DNA from: Tepidisphaeraceae bacterium
GTDB taxonomy: Bacteria; Planctomycetota; Phycisphaerae; Tepidisphaerales; Tepidisphaeraceae
Direction of reading: 5' to 3'
NCBI GenBank assembly: GCA_035998445.1
Contig: DASYHQ010000018.1
Location: 558,001-622,000 of the forward strand
Length of the DNA: 64,000 bases
Shown here: positions 42,483 through 51,495 of the stretch, one piece after another
Layout of the letters: each line of letters begins with the position of its first letter
How positions within the stretch are numbered: the stretch's first letter is position 1
Program-made: the position numbers and the translations under genes
The notes under the pieces: generated by a model
The model's database searches: none
Told to the model about the DNA's origin: nothing
What the model saw: the letters and a program-made list of their open reading frames with translations, nothing else

Positions 42483-44885
42483 CTACATCGTAATCGTTCG
42501 CTCGGGCGCCAGCGAGATCGTGGCCGCGGTGGCGTTGCCGTTCCAGTCGGTGCAGAGCGTGGTGAACCGGTCGACGCGCTCGCCGGGCCGCGCGAACGTC
42601 AGGTCGCTGTTGATCGGTGGCCGGGCCAGTGTGGGCAGCGAGCGACTGAGCATCGCCGCGGCCATGCCGAGCAACGGGCCGGCGCTGAAGGTTTCGCCGC
42701 ATAAGTCGTAGGTTGCGCCGATGCGAGCGTTGGGCGCACCGCGCGACAGCGCGTTCGCCTCGATGCGGTCGATCCAGGTGGCGCAGGCGCTGCTGATGAC
42801 GTGCGGCGCCGTCGGCGACAGCTCCAGCAACCGCGCCAGCGTGCGCGGCAGCAGTTCGCGATCGCCGCTCAGGGCATGGGCGGATTCCATGCGGGCGTAG
42901 GGTTGAACACCGCGTGCGCGGGCCGAGTCGGCCGACTCCATCACGAACGAGACCGCCCCACCGGTTGAGTTGAAACCCGTGGTCTCCGTGAACGGCCCGG
43001 CCGACACGGCGTGCGTCAGCAGGCCGCATTGTTCGTAGGCCTTGTCGATTGCGACGTGGCCTTCCTCACCGCCGCTGACGATCGTGCGGTCGCAGGCGCC
43101 GGTGGCGATGCGCAGCCACGCGAGGCGCAGTGCATCCATGCCGGCGGTGCGGGCTCCGATGATCGTCTGGCAAGCGTTCTTCAATCCCAGCATCAGGCTC
43201 AGCTGGGCCGCGCCACCGTTGGGCACGCCTTCAGCGAACAGGACCGGGTTGCCTGCCAGTACGCCCTCGCGAACCACCTGGGCGTAGTAGTCGTTGCAGT
43301 AGGTGCCTGAGCCGTGCGTGGTGCCGAGAATGGCGCCGGTGTCGGCCAGCAGGTCGGGCCGGTCGCTCAGTGCTGCATCCCGACACGCCATCGACGCCGC
43401 GGCGAGCGTGAACTTCGCGTAGGTGCTCATGCGGCGTACACGCCGGGCGTTCAACAGGTGCTCGTAATCGGCATCAACTAAGGGCGTGCGCTGGCGGTTG
43501 TAATGGTCAGCGCGCGTCGCGTGAAAGAAGGCGTCGTTCCCGATGATGCCGGGAAGAAGGACGCCGATGCCCGTGATCCAAACCTCGCGTGTACCGTGCC
43601 CATTTAGCCCCCGGCTTGCCGGGGGGGTTTTCTCGATCGTGGTTTCCCCCGGCAAGCCGGGGGCTATGGGGGACTGGGGCGTACCCAGCACGATGCACGT
43701 GTTGGCGCCGCCAAAGCCGAGGGACGTATTGAGCGTGGCGTTGATGGTCGCGTTGCGCGCGGCGCCGGTGGTGACGCGCAGGGACGGGTACTCCACATCG
43801 TCGGGGCCGATGTTCGCGGTCGCGGGCGCGACGCCGTCGCGCATGGCCATCGCGGATAGGATCAGTTCCGCCGCCCCGGCGCCGCCGAGGGTGTGGCCGA
43901 GGTGACTCTTGAAGCAGACGACCGGCACGTCGCTCAGCTTGTCGCCCAGCAGGCTGGAGAGGGCCGCGAACTCGGATGCATCGTTGTCGGGCGTGCCGGT
44001 GGCGTGGGCGGCGATCAGGCCGAGTTGGGCCGGTTCCAGCTTCGCGCGGTTCAGGGCCGCACGCATCGCGCGTTGCGCGCCGTCACCGGTCGGATGAGGT
44101 TGCGTAAGGTGATGCGCGTCGGCCGACTCGCCGTAGCCCAGTACGGTCGCCTGAACGCTCGCGCCTCGCTTAAGCGCATCGCTGCGACGTTCGAGCACCA
44201 CGATGCCGTACCCCTCGCCGAGCTTCATCCCCGTGCGCCCGCGGCTGAACGGACGCAGCGGCCCCTCGGCGACCAGCCGCAGCGCGTTGAACCCGGCCCA
44301 GGCGTACTCACTGACCGCGTCGTATCCACCGGCCACCACGAGGTCCGCCTGGCCGCTCTCGAGCAGCGTCATTGCCAGCGCGATGCTACCCAGGCTGGAC
44401 GAACAGGCCGAGCAGGTCGTCGCGGCGCCGCCGGCAAAGCCAAGGCCGGCGGACGCAAGGCGCAGCGTATCGCCGGCGAGGAAGTCGCGCAGCTCCGTGT
44501 AGTTTTCGTTACGCAGGAACCGCCCCCCCGCCCGCATGCCGTGCAGCGTGGTGCCGAGCATGAACGCGCAGCGCGTCGCGTCGTACGGCAAGCGATCGCC
44601 GTCGATCTTCGCATCCCGCAGCGCAGCCGACAGCGTCCAACGCAGGTAGCGCGCCTCGCGCGGCAGGTCAGGCTCGTAATCGGCCGGCAACGGGGGCGCC
44701 TGGCAGCCGTCGCGGCCCGGTGGCAGCGGCGATTCCATATCGACCATCACGCCCGCGCCGCACCGGTTGGCGCGCACGGCGGCCCACGTGTCGGCGACCG
44801 ATAGGCCGAGCGCCGTCACTAGGCCCATGCCCGTGATGACGATCGGTTCGCTGCTGATCTTCAGGTCAGTCGGCACGTTGCTCAT
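42483..44885 (-). CDS. Ketosynthase fused to chain-length-factor-like domain
   Basis: 800 residues, two thiolase-fold domains of about 400 each. The first is an active beta-ketoacyl-ACP synthase: Cys161 in SACSSSLGS, His294 in AHATGTPDND, Lys326 in VCFKSHLGHTLGG. The second (from about residue 435, VWITGIGVLLPG) lacks the nucleophile: GARTAGMDA places Arg578 where the Cys should be, as in chain-length factors. In aryl-polyene and type II PKS systems KS and CLF are separate, pairing proteins; here they are one chain. The linker (residues 405-432) is encoded across a perfect palindrome (43605-43666). The ATG at 44885 lies inside the end of the acyltransferase gene (20-bp overlap). Confidence 0.86.
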   Translation of the reverse strand: MSNVPTDLKISSEPIVITGMGLVTALGLSVADTWAAVRANRCGAGVMVDMESPLPPGRDGCQAPPLPADYEPDLPREARYLRWTLSAALRDAKIDGDRLPYDATRCAFMLGTTLHGMRAGGRFLRNENYTELRDFLAGDTLRLASAGLGFAGGAATTCSACSSSLGSIALAMTLLESGQADLVVAGGYDAVSEYAWAGFNALRLVAEGPLRPFSRGRTGMKLGEGYGIVVLERRSDALKRGASVQATVLGYGESADAHHLTQPHPTGDGAQRAMRAALNRAKLEPAQLGLIAAHATGTPDNDASEFAALSSLLGDKLSDVPVVCFKSHLGHTLGGAGAAELILSAMAMRDGVAPATANIGPDDVEYPSLRVTTGAARNATINATLNTSLGFGGANTCIVLGTPQSPIAPGLPGETTIEKTPPASRGLNGHGTREVWITGIGVLLPGIIGNDAFFHATRADHYNRQRTPLVDADYEHLLNARRVRRMSTYAKFTLAAASMACRDAALSDRPDLLADTGAILGTTHGSGTYCNDYYAQVVREGVLAGNPVLFAEGVPNGGAAQLSLMLGLKNACQTIIGARTAGMDALRLAWLRIATGACDRTIVSGGEEGHVAIDKAYEQCGLLTHAVSAGPFTETTGFNSTGGAVSFVMESADSARARGVQPYARMESAHALSGDRELLPRTLARLLELSPTAPHVISSACATWIDRIEANALSRGAPNARIGATYDLCGETFSAGPLLGMAAAMLSRSLPTLARPPINSDLTFARPGERVDRFTTLCTDWNGNATAATISLAPERTITM
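43605..43666. repeat. 62-bp palindrome inside the KS-CLF linker
   Basis: TAGCCCCCGGCTTGCCGGGGG at 43605-43625 is repeated as its exact reverse complement at 43646-43666. Each arm is also a hairpin (CCCCCGGC-TT-GCCGGGGG). It codes for residues about 407-427 of the fusion protein, exactly between the two domains. Confidence 0.88.
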
Positions 44886-45849
44886 CCTCTGTAAAAGCAG
44901 GTTCCAGCACCAGCCACTGTTGTGGGTACTTGGCGATAAACGTCTCGATGCGGTTCGCCAGCGCCCGCAGCGCAACGTCGACCGGATCGCCACCCGCGAC
45001 GGCGTCGGGGGATTCAACCTCGATCGCCTCGCACAGGTGAACCTCGTACCGCCCGCCCGCGGTTCGCACGACGAAGACAGGGACGATCGGGCTGCCGGTC
45101 AGCTGCGCCAGCTTCACGGGCCCGGTGGGCAGCCGCACGCTGCCGTGCAGCAAGGGGACGACTTGCGACCGCTGGCCCGGCATGGCGCGATCGCCTTGCA
45201 TGACGACGACGCCGTCGGCCAGCAGCGCGTCGCGCAGGCGCACGAGCGACGGCCAGCCGTCGTCGATCGGCGCTTCGTGCACGCCCAGCAGTTGCCGCAC
45301 GGCGGCGCGCAGGCGCTCGAAGCTGGGGAACGGGTCGCGCTTGAAGACGACGTGCACGTTCGATTCCACGCCGCGCAGCGCAGCCAGTCCCACCTCGAAC
45401 GCGCCCATGTGAGCCGTCACCAGCACCGCGCCGCGCTTGCGCTGCCGCTGGGCCAGGTAAGCGGGTTCGCCAATGACGCGTTCGATGCGGCTCGCCAGCG
45501 ATTGCCGCGTCTGCTGCGCGCTGCGGCCGGCGTCGGCGACGAAGTCGTAGAAGTTGGCGACCACGCCGCGCGTGAACCCGCTTTGTTCACTGCGTGACAG
45601 GCGCTTGCCGAAGATGCGCAGCGCGTTGGCGCGGGTCGCATCGCGCAACGGCCTGCAGAACAGGATCGCCAGCCGCACGCCGGCCGGGCGAATGAGGCGC
45701 AGCAACCACGGCGCGCGGGCGGCGACGAAGAAGAAGGTCCGCAGGGCGTTCGTGACGAGCGCGCTCGGGCCGGTGGCCGCGGCGTCGGGGTGGACGTTGC
45801 GCGCGGCGGGCAGGGGCGCGATCGGGATGGCCTGTTCGGTCTGCGTCAT
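44866..45849 (-). CDS. LpxL/HtrB-like acyltransferase of the aryl-polyene-like cluster
   Basis: 327 residues of the lipid A late-acyltransferase type. The catalytic HX4D/E motif appears as HMGAFE within LVTAHMGAFEVGLAAL; later blocks are VVVMQGDRAMPGQRSQVVPLL and GPVKLAQLTGSPIVPVFVV. In aryl-polyene clusters such an enzyme moves the finished polyene acyl chain from ACP to a lipid or glycolipid acceptor. The ATG overlaps the LolA-like stop by one base (TGATG) and its own end overlaps the KS-CLF start. Confidence 0.83.
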   Translation of the reverse strand: MTQTEQAIPIAPLPAARNVHPDAAATGPSALVTNALRTFFFVAARAPWLLRLIRPAGVRLAILFCRPLRDATRANALRIFGKRLSRSEQSGFTRGVVANFYDFVADAGRSAQQTRQSLASRIERVIGEPAYLAQRQRKRGAVLVTAHMGAFEVGLAALRGVESNVHVVFKRDPFPSFERLRAAVRQLLGVHEAPIDDGWPSLVRLRDALLADGVVVMQGDRAMPGQRSQVVPLLHGSVRLPTGPVKLAQLTGSPIVPVFVVRTAGGRYEVHLCEAIEVESPDAVAGGDPVDVALRALANRIETFIAKYPQQWLVLEPAFTEDEQRAD

Positions 45850-46589
45850 CACTGCTGTGGAGCGGGCATCGCATCGCCCACGGGTCGTACGACCTTCGTG
45901 CCGGCCGGCGTGTCGAGCATTAGCGCGTCGTCGCTCAGCCCGCGGTCGGGTTGCAGGTTGGAAAATCGAACGAGCGTACGCTCGCCGTCCGGATCGGTCA
46001 CTTCAAACGCCAGCACCAAGCCACGGTCGGCATCGAGCAGCACGCGCACGAAGCCGACGTATGGCCGCAGCGCCTCCACCGGCTCCAACCGCAACGCCCG
46101 CGTGTTGCCGGCGGGCTCGACGGGATCTAGACCCGCGCCGGCGTCGGGCGATAGCGTGAAGTTTTTGCGGATGTCCTGCAGCGCCGGTAACGGCGACGAT
46201 GCCATCGCGCCCAGGCGACCGTCCACCGGATATTCCTCGACGACCTTCTGCTTCGGATAGTACAGCCGCACCCAGCGCGAGTCGATCGACATGCGGCTCG
46301 GCTCGGGCTCGGCCGTCACCCACAACGTGAGCGGCCCCTTCGCCATCACCGTGCCGCGGCTGACCAGTGGCTTGCGCAGCAGTGGCGAGTGCTTCTCCTG
46401 CACGAAGTCGGCGGTGAGATCCTGGTGTGCCAGCGCCTTGCGGTCGATCGCATCGAGCTCGGCATCGAACGCCGATGCCGGCGCGGTCGCCGGTGCCGGG
46501 GTGCGCGCGGGTTGGGTCGCGTCCTGCGCGTGCGCATGTGACGTGACCGCGACCGACGACAGCAACATTACAAAGAAAAAATGCTTCAT
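45849..46589 (-). CDS. LolA-like periplasmic carrier of the aryl-polyene-like cluster
   Basis: 246 residues with a signal peptide ending near SHAHAQ. The mature protein shows LolA-type features: LTADFVQEKHSPLLRKPLVSRGT (helix then first strands), RWVRLYYPKQKVVEEYP, and a late strand pair VLAFEVTDPDGERTLVRFSNLQ. LolA homologues are a regular part of aryl-polyene clusters, where they are thought to ferry the lipid product over the periplasm. The start at 46589 begins the signal peptide; the frame is open further upstream with no similarity. Confidence 0.82.
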   Translation of the reverse strand: MKHFFFVMLLSSVAVTSHAHAQDATQPARTPAPATAPASAFDAELDAIDRKALAHQDLTADFVQEKHSPLLRKPLVSRGTVMAKGPLTLWVTAEPEPSRMSIDSRWVRLYYPKQKVVEEYPVDGRLGAMASSPLPALQDIRKNFTLSPDAGAGLDPVEPAGNTRALRLEPVEALRPYVGFVRVLLDADRGLVLAFEVTDPDGERTLVRFSNLQPDRGLSDDALMLDTPAGTKVVRPVGDAMPAPQQ

Positions 46590-46678
46590 CGATGCCCAAA
46601 CAGTCGACCACCGATCTTGCCGTTTTCGCGGATCGCGAATCACCAATAATACGGAAGAAGGCGCAGAATTACGCGTTT

Positions 46679-47392
46679 TTACCCAAGCCGCAACGCGACC
46701 GATCCTCGCGCCACCACGGTCCCCGCGACCGTCGCGGCGACGTCGCATTGGTGCAGATCGCCCATCTGGCGCGTCACCGTCGCCGACAGGTCGATCGTCG
46801 CCGGTGGCGCCACGGGCGATTCGAACCGCACGTCGGCGTGCACCAGCATGCCACCCTGCGTCTTCGAGCCGGCGGCCAGGGCGATGCCGGCGAGCTGGGC
46901 AAGGCTTTCGATCAACAGCACGCCCGGCACGATCGGGCGGTTCGGAAAATGACCCGCGAAAAACGGTTCCGACCCATCGACCGTCCATTGCCCCAGCGCG
47001 GTCTTCCCCGGCTGCACGTCGGTTACCTTCGACACGTACCGAAACGCCGGCCCGTGCGGCAGCATGGCGAGGTAGTCGACCGGTTGCGCCGCCGCTGTCG
47101 ATTGCCCCGTCGTCGCCCCACCCGCGGCGCGGTCGCGGCTGTCCTGGATGAACTGGGCCAGGGTGTATACGTCGGCGAACATGGTTCGGCCGACGGCTTC
47201 GTTGGGAATCTTGATGCCGAACTGCTTTTCCACGCTGGAGACCAGCAGCAGGATGTCGAGCGAATCGAGGTCCATCTGGCCCCCGATCAGTGGCATGTCG
47301 TCGGCGATCGTCGCATTGGGGCCGAGCTTTAAGTCACGCCTTAGGATCAACTTCAGCTGCTCTAGCAAGGCACCGTCCACTGCACGGTTCAT
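46679..47392 (-). CDS. Acyl carrier protein fused to FabZ-like dehydratase
   Basis: 237 residues and the first gene of the operon. Residues 1-85 are an acyl carrier protein with the phosphopantetheine serine Ser44 in MDLDSLDIL. After an Ala/Gly linker, residues about 105-237 are a hot-dog-fold 3-hydroxyacyl-ACP dehydratase: FFAGHFPNRPIVPGVLLIESLAQ, with catalytic His148 and Glu162 in FabZ positions. Usually these are separate proteins. The fusion should tether the growing polyene next to its dehydratase. Divergent from the PlsC gene at 47496 with a 103-bp shared promoter space. Confidence 0.87.
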   Translation of the reverse strand: MNRAVDGALLEQLKLILRRDLKLGPNATIADDMPLIGGQMDLDSLDILLLVSSVEKQFGIKIPNEAVGRTMFADVYTLAQFIQDSRDRAAGGATTGQSTAAAQPVDYLAMLPHGPAFRYVSKVTDVQPGKTALGQWTVDGSEPFFAGHFPNRPIVPGVLLIESLAQLAGIALAAGSKTQGGMLVHADVRFESPVAPPATIDLSATVTRQMGDLHQCDVAATVAGTVVARGSVALRLG

Positions 47393-47495
47393 CCGCGTCC
47401 TCGGTTACGTCAAACTTGATAAACACCAGAGCGGAGCGATCATAAGCCCAACCGCGCCGCCCGCAAGCGAACACGGCCGCCACGATAGAGTCGCC

Positions 47496-48167
47496 ATGCC
47501 CACGAAATATTACCGGATCGGTTGCTATCTGTCGGCGTTCATCAAACAGCAATGCATCCGCGAGACCGTGCTCCACCGCGACCGGTTGAACCTGCCCGGC
47601 CCGTTCCTGCTGGCCTGCACCCACCTCAGCCACATCGAACCGATGATCATGTCGCCCATGGTCAAGCGGCCGATCCACTGGATGGCGCGAATCGAGTTCT
47701 ACCGCAACCGTTTCCTGGGCCCGCTGTTACGCAATACCGGCACGTTTTGCGTCAACCGCCAGGGCGTGCCGGTACAGGCCATCCGCACCGCGATCGGATT
47801 GGCCAAGGCCGGCAAGATCGTCGGCATCTTCCCCGAAGGCGGCTGCCGCAAGGGCAAGCAGTTGGCGTTTCGCGGTGGCAAGATCAAGGGCGGTACTAGC
47901 GCGATCTCGTTGCAGGCGCAGGTGCCGATCATCCCCGTCGCAATCGTCGGCACCGACCGCATGACCGACGTCGAACGCTGGCTGCCCGGCAAGTACGGCC
48001 AAGTATGGGTGGCAATCGGTGAACCCATCTACCCGCCACCACGTCCGACACGAACCCAGCGGCGGGCGGCGAGGCATGCGCTGACCGAACAACTAGAGCA
48101 GACTTACGTGGCGTTGTATCAGGAGATATTAGAAACGACCGGCCTCACCGACGACTACACCCCATGA
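47496..48167 (+). CDS. PlsC-type acyltransferase
   Basis: 223 residues of the 1-acylglycerol-phosphate acyltransferase family. The first block is ACTHLSHIEPMIM, where the catalytic HX4D reads HX4E (HLSHIE). The second, VGIFPEGGCRKGKQL, is the glycerol-phosphate-binding motif, and VPIIPVAIVGTD is the final conserved strand. The ATG at 47496 gives a normal length. The gene starts a plus-strand operon (47496-51309) divergent from the pigment cluster, so a joint role in lipid attachment is possible but unproven. Confidence 0.83.
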   Translation: MPTKYYRIGCYLSAFIKQQCIRETVLHRDRLNLPGPFLLACTHLSHIEPMIMSPMVKRPIHWMARIEFYRNRFLGPLLRNTGTFCVNRQGVPVQAIRTAIGLAKAGKIVGIFPEGGCRKGKQLAFRGGKIKGGTSAISLQAQVPIIPVAIVGTDRMTDVERWLPGKYGQVWVAIGEPIYPPPRPTRTQRRAARHALTEQLEQTYVALYQEILETTGLTDDYTP

Positions 48168-48220
48168 TCGCGCGGCCACCACCGCAACATTGAAATGCGC
48201 CGTACGAACCGACGAACCTT

Positions 48221-48880
48221 ATGAGCGACCCGTTCTACAAAGCCATCCGGTTCAGTGGCCGTCACGTCTTCTGGCTCACCAGCAACAGACGCAGGGTGAT
48301 CGGCGCCCACCATGCACAGCTGCCCGGCCCGTACATCCTCGCCGCCACGCATGGCAGCCCCTACGACATACCGCTGCTGATCTTGCACACGAAACGAAAC
48401 TTGGACTTCGTCAGCAGCGCCGAGGTGTTCAAGAACCGGTTCGTCGCGTGGTTCTATGGTTCGATGAATGCCTTCCCGCTCGATCGGTCGCGACCCGACA
48501 CCTCCGCCGTCCGCATTATCCTCGACCGATTGAAGCGCGGCCGGGCCGTCGCGATGTTCCCGGAAGGCCGCATCTGCAAGGGAAATGCCTCCGTCGTCTT
48601 TTCCCGACGAATCCGGCCGGGCATTGGCCGCATCGCGCAACTGGCGAACGTGCCGATCGTGCCGGTGGTGATCGTCAACTCCATCGCCTACTCGCGGGTC
48701 ATCAACTGGCTGCCGCTGAAGCGGGTCCGTTACGGTTTGATCTACGGCCCGCCCATCGCGCCCGAAGGTGACGCCAAGGCAATCGAACAACAGCTGATCG
48801 ACGCCTACGTCGCTCTGCACGCCGAGCTGATCGCGCAAATGCCCCCCGCGGCTCGCGATGCGGTATCATCCACCGCGTGA
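48221..48880 (+). CDS. PlsC-type acyltransferase
   Basis: 219 residues. Catalytic HX4D is intact as AATHGSPYDIPLL, and the second motif is AMFPEGRICKGNA, followed by VPIVPVVIVNS. Like its neighbour it is a soluble-looking LPLAT without an obvious N-terminal helix. The stop overlaps the GTG start of the helicase gene (GTGA), which implies coupled translation. Acceptor and donor are unknown. Confidence 0.85.
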   Translation: MSDPFYKAIRFSGRHVFWLTSNRRRVIGAHHAQLPGPYILAATHGSPYDIPLLILHTKRNLDFVSSAEVFKNRFVAWFYGSMNAFPLDRSRPDTSAVRIILDRLKRGRAVAMFPEGRICKGNASVVFSRRIRPGIGRIAQLANVPIVPVVIVNSIAYSRVINWLPLKRVRYGLIYGPPIAPEGDAKAIEQQLIDAYVALHAELIAQMPPAARDAVSSTA

Positions 48881-51309
48881 AGTCGCGCGATGAAATCGTT
48901 CTGGAGTACGTCGACCAGTTGCCCTACCCGCCCTACCCGGTGCAGGAGGAGGCGCTGTTCGCCTGGGCATCGTGCGACGGTGGCGTGCTGATGTCGGCCC
49001 CCACCGGCACGGGCAAAACGCTGGTCGCTGAAGGGGCTTTGTACGAGGCGCTGCACACCGGCAAAGCCGCGTACTACAGCACGCCGCTCATCGCGCTTAC
49101 CGATCAAAAGTTCCTCGAACTGCAGGACACCGCCGAGCGCTGGGGCTTCGCCCGCGACAGCGTGGGACTCGTCACCGGGCATCGCACGGTCAACCCCGAT
49201 GCGCCGGTGAAAGTCGTGGTGGCCGAGGTGCTGCTGAACCGCCTGCTGCATCCCGAAGCGTTCGACTTCGCGAACGTGGGCGCGGTGGTGATGGACGAGT
49301 TCCACAACTTCAACGACCCGCAGCGCGGCATCGTGTGGGAACTGGCGCTGTCGCTGTTGCCCGGCCACGTACGCGTGATGCTGCTGTCGGCGACGGTCGG
49401 AGCCGCCAACGAGTTCGTCAGCTGGATGGCGCGCAGCCTGAACCGGGCGGTGACGCTGGTCGAGGGAACCGAGCGCAAGGTGCCGCTGGTCTTCGAATGG
49501 ATCGGCGACGAACTGCTGCCCGACTTTATGGAGCGCATCGCCCAAGGCACCGAGGCGCAACGCCGCACGCCCGCGCTCGTGTTTTGCTTCGACCGCAGCA
49601 TCTGCTGGGACGTGGCGGAGGTGCTGAAGGGAAAGGACCTCTTCGCAGAAGGACAGCGCAAGTTGCTCCTCGATCGCTTGGAGGATTTCGACTTCTCCAT
49701 CGGCTCCGGCAACAAGCTGCGCACGTTTTTGGCACGCGGCATCGGCATCCACCACGCGGGCCTGCTGCCGCGCTATAGGCGGGTGATCGAGACGCTGTTT
49801 CAGGAAAAGCTGCTTCAGGTCTGCGTCTGCACCGAAACGCTCGCTGCGGGCTTGAACCTGCCGGCACGATCGACGGTGCTAAGCACGCTCGTGAAGGGCC
49901 CGAAGGACAAGAAGAAGTTGATCGACCCCAGCACCGCCCAGCAGATCTTCGGCCGCGCCGGGCGGCCGCAGTACGACACCGAGGGGCACGTCTTCGCGCT
50001 GGCCCACGAAGACGACGTGAAGCTGGCCAAGTGGCAGGTGAAATACGACTCGATCCCCGAGGACACGAAGGACCCCAAGCTGATGGTGGCCAAGAAGGCC
50101 CTGATGAAGAAGAAGCCCACGCGGCGCAGCGGCTTCACGTACTGGAACGCCGAGCAATTCGTGAAGCTCCAGACCGCCCCACCGGCGCGCCTGACCAGCC
50201 GTGGGCGATTGACCTGGCGCTGGCTGGGCTACCTGCTGGATGCCAACCCCGCCGTCGAGCCGATCCGCGACGTCATCCGCCGGCGGCTGATGGACCAGCC
50301 GACGATCGAGGCCGAGATCAAACGGCTGACGAAGATGCTGGTGACGCTCAGCCAACTGAACGTCGTCACGCTCGATCCACCCCCGCCGCTCAGTTGGCAG
50401 CAGGCCGTTCAACCGACGGCCGTGCCCGTCGTGTCGACCGCACCCGCAAACGACGATTCGGACGAAGACGACGCGCCTGAAACGAAGTTGGCAGAACCGA
50501 AGCAAAACGTCACCGAGCTGATGGGCCGTCTGACGATCGGCGATCAGATGAGCGCCGCCGTCGCCACCGCCAAACCAGTCGCGGGCAAAGGTGGCGCGAA
50601 GGTAGGCCCACCACAGCCCGAGCCGTACGAGCCGCGCACCGCCACGCCATCAGACAAGCTGAAGCAGTTGATGGTCTTCCGCGCCGTGCATCCGCTGTAC
50701 GGCCTGTTCTTAATGGACTACGTCGCCAAGGCCGACGATCGCGAGCTGATCCAGATCCTCGAAAGCCTTTTAGAGATGCCGGGCTCGGTCGCGAAATCGC
50801 TGCGCGTGCCGCGGCCCGACGATCTGCCCCCCGGCCCGCTCACGCTTGAAGTGATCGACCCCGCGGTCGTCACGCGTGGGCTGGCGGCGCACGAGGATTT
50901 GTATCCACCGCCGCCGCACGAGCAGGAAGATGTGCCGCCGGAGCTGCGCAAGTACCCGATCCCGCTGGCGCAGAAGGTGCGCATGATCTTCGAGGCCGAC
51001 GTCGACCACGCCGGGGGGTTGTTCGTTACCCCCGTCTGGGCCGCGGGCGACCTCATCGAACATGGCGGCGACTTCGACAAGTTCGTCCGCTCGCGCGAAC
51101 TGGTGAAGCAGGAAGGCGTGCTCTTCAAGCACCTGCTCCGCATGATCCTCCTCTGCGGCGAGTTCGCCCGCCTTACGCCGCCCGGCGTCGATTCGCGGGA
51201 CTGGAAGGCCCGTTTGTCGGCCATCGCGGATGTGCTGACCAACGCCTGTCGCACGGTCGATCCGCAGTCGACGGATGAGACGTTGGAAGAGTTGCTGGAT
51301 GAGTTGTGA
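48877..51309 (+). CDS. Ski2-like DExH helicase
   Basis: An 810-residue superfamily 2 helicase. Motif I is APTGTGKT (41-48), motif II is DEFH (140-143), motif III LLSAT, motif IV-V region HHAGLLPRYRRVIETLF and CTETLAAGLNLPARSTV, and motif VI QIFGRAGRPQYD. The order and the DExH box match Ski2/Mtr4/Lhr-like RNA or DNA helicases. Residues 500-610 are Pro/Ala-rich and variable; the C-terminal 200 residues are not recognised. The GTG start is fixed by the GTGA overlap with the acyltransferase. Its coupling to lipid genes may be only operonic. Confidence 0.87.
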   Translation: MKSRDEIVLEYVDQLPYPPYPVQEEALFAWASCDGGVLMSAPTGTGKTLVAEGALYEALHTGKAAYYSTPLIALTDQKFLELQDTAERWGFARDSVGLVTGHRTVNPDAPVKVVVAEVLLNRLLHPEAFDFANVGAVVMDEFHNFNDPQRGIVWELALSLLPGHVRVMLLSATVGAANEFVSWMARSLNRAVTLVEGTERKVPLVFEWIGDELLPDFMERIAQGTEAQRRTPALVFCFDRSICWDVAEVLKGKDLFAEGQRKLLLDRLEDFDFSIGSGNKLRTFLARGIGIHHAGLLPRYRRVIETLFQEKLLQVCVCTETLAAGLNLPARSTVLSTLVKGPKDKKKLIDPSTAQQIFGRAGRPQYDTEGHVFALAHEDDVKLAKWQVKYDSIPEDTKDPKLMVAKKALMKKKPTRRSGFTYWNAEQFVKLQTAPPARLTSRGRLTWRWLGYLLDANPAVEPIRDVIRRRLMDQPTIEAEIKRLTKMLVTLSQLNVVTLDPPPPLSWQQAVQPTAVPVVSTAPANDDSDEDDAPETKLAEPKQNVTELMGRLTIGDQMSAAVATAKPVAGKGGAKVGPPQPEPYEPRTATPSDKLKQLMVFRAVHPLYGLFLMDYVAKADDRELIQILESLLEMPGSVAKSLRVPRPDDLPPGPLTLEVIDPAVVTRGLAAHEDLYPPPPHEQEDVPPELRKYPIPLAQKVRMIFEADVDHAGGLFVTPVWAAGDLIEHGGDFDKFVRSRELVKQEGVLFKHLLRMILLCGEFARLTPPGVDSRDWKARLSAIADVLTNACRTVDPQSTDETLEELLDEL

Positions 51310-51370
51310 TTTTGCGAAGAGGGATTGCCCACGAATGGGCACGAAGAAACACGAATAGGAGAAGGAGCCT

Positions 51371-51487
51371 CCGGTCCCTCTCCCGGTACTCCGGGGGAGG
51401 CTAGGTGGGGGTGATTTCGAACTGCTGACGCCTGAGGAAGAACAAACCCCCACCCCAACCCTCCCCCGGCGTACCGGGAGAGGGGGC
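51371..51487. repeat. Palindromic element, CCCTCTCCCGG family
   Basis: Begins CCGGTCCCTCTCCCGGTACT and ends CCGGGAGAGGGGG-type, with internal CCCCCACCCCAACCCTCCCC. It shares about 60 bp of left end with the outer element at 42182. It lies between convergent genes, the helicase and the TIM-barrel protein. Confidence 0.78.
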
Positions 51488-51495
51488 AAGAGCGA

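Noticed and set aside
48877-51309. Defence-system helicase
   Set aside because: Although Ski2-like helicases occur in defence systems, no nuclease, methylase or other defence gene is adjacent; it is coupled to a PlsC-type acyltransferase gene.
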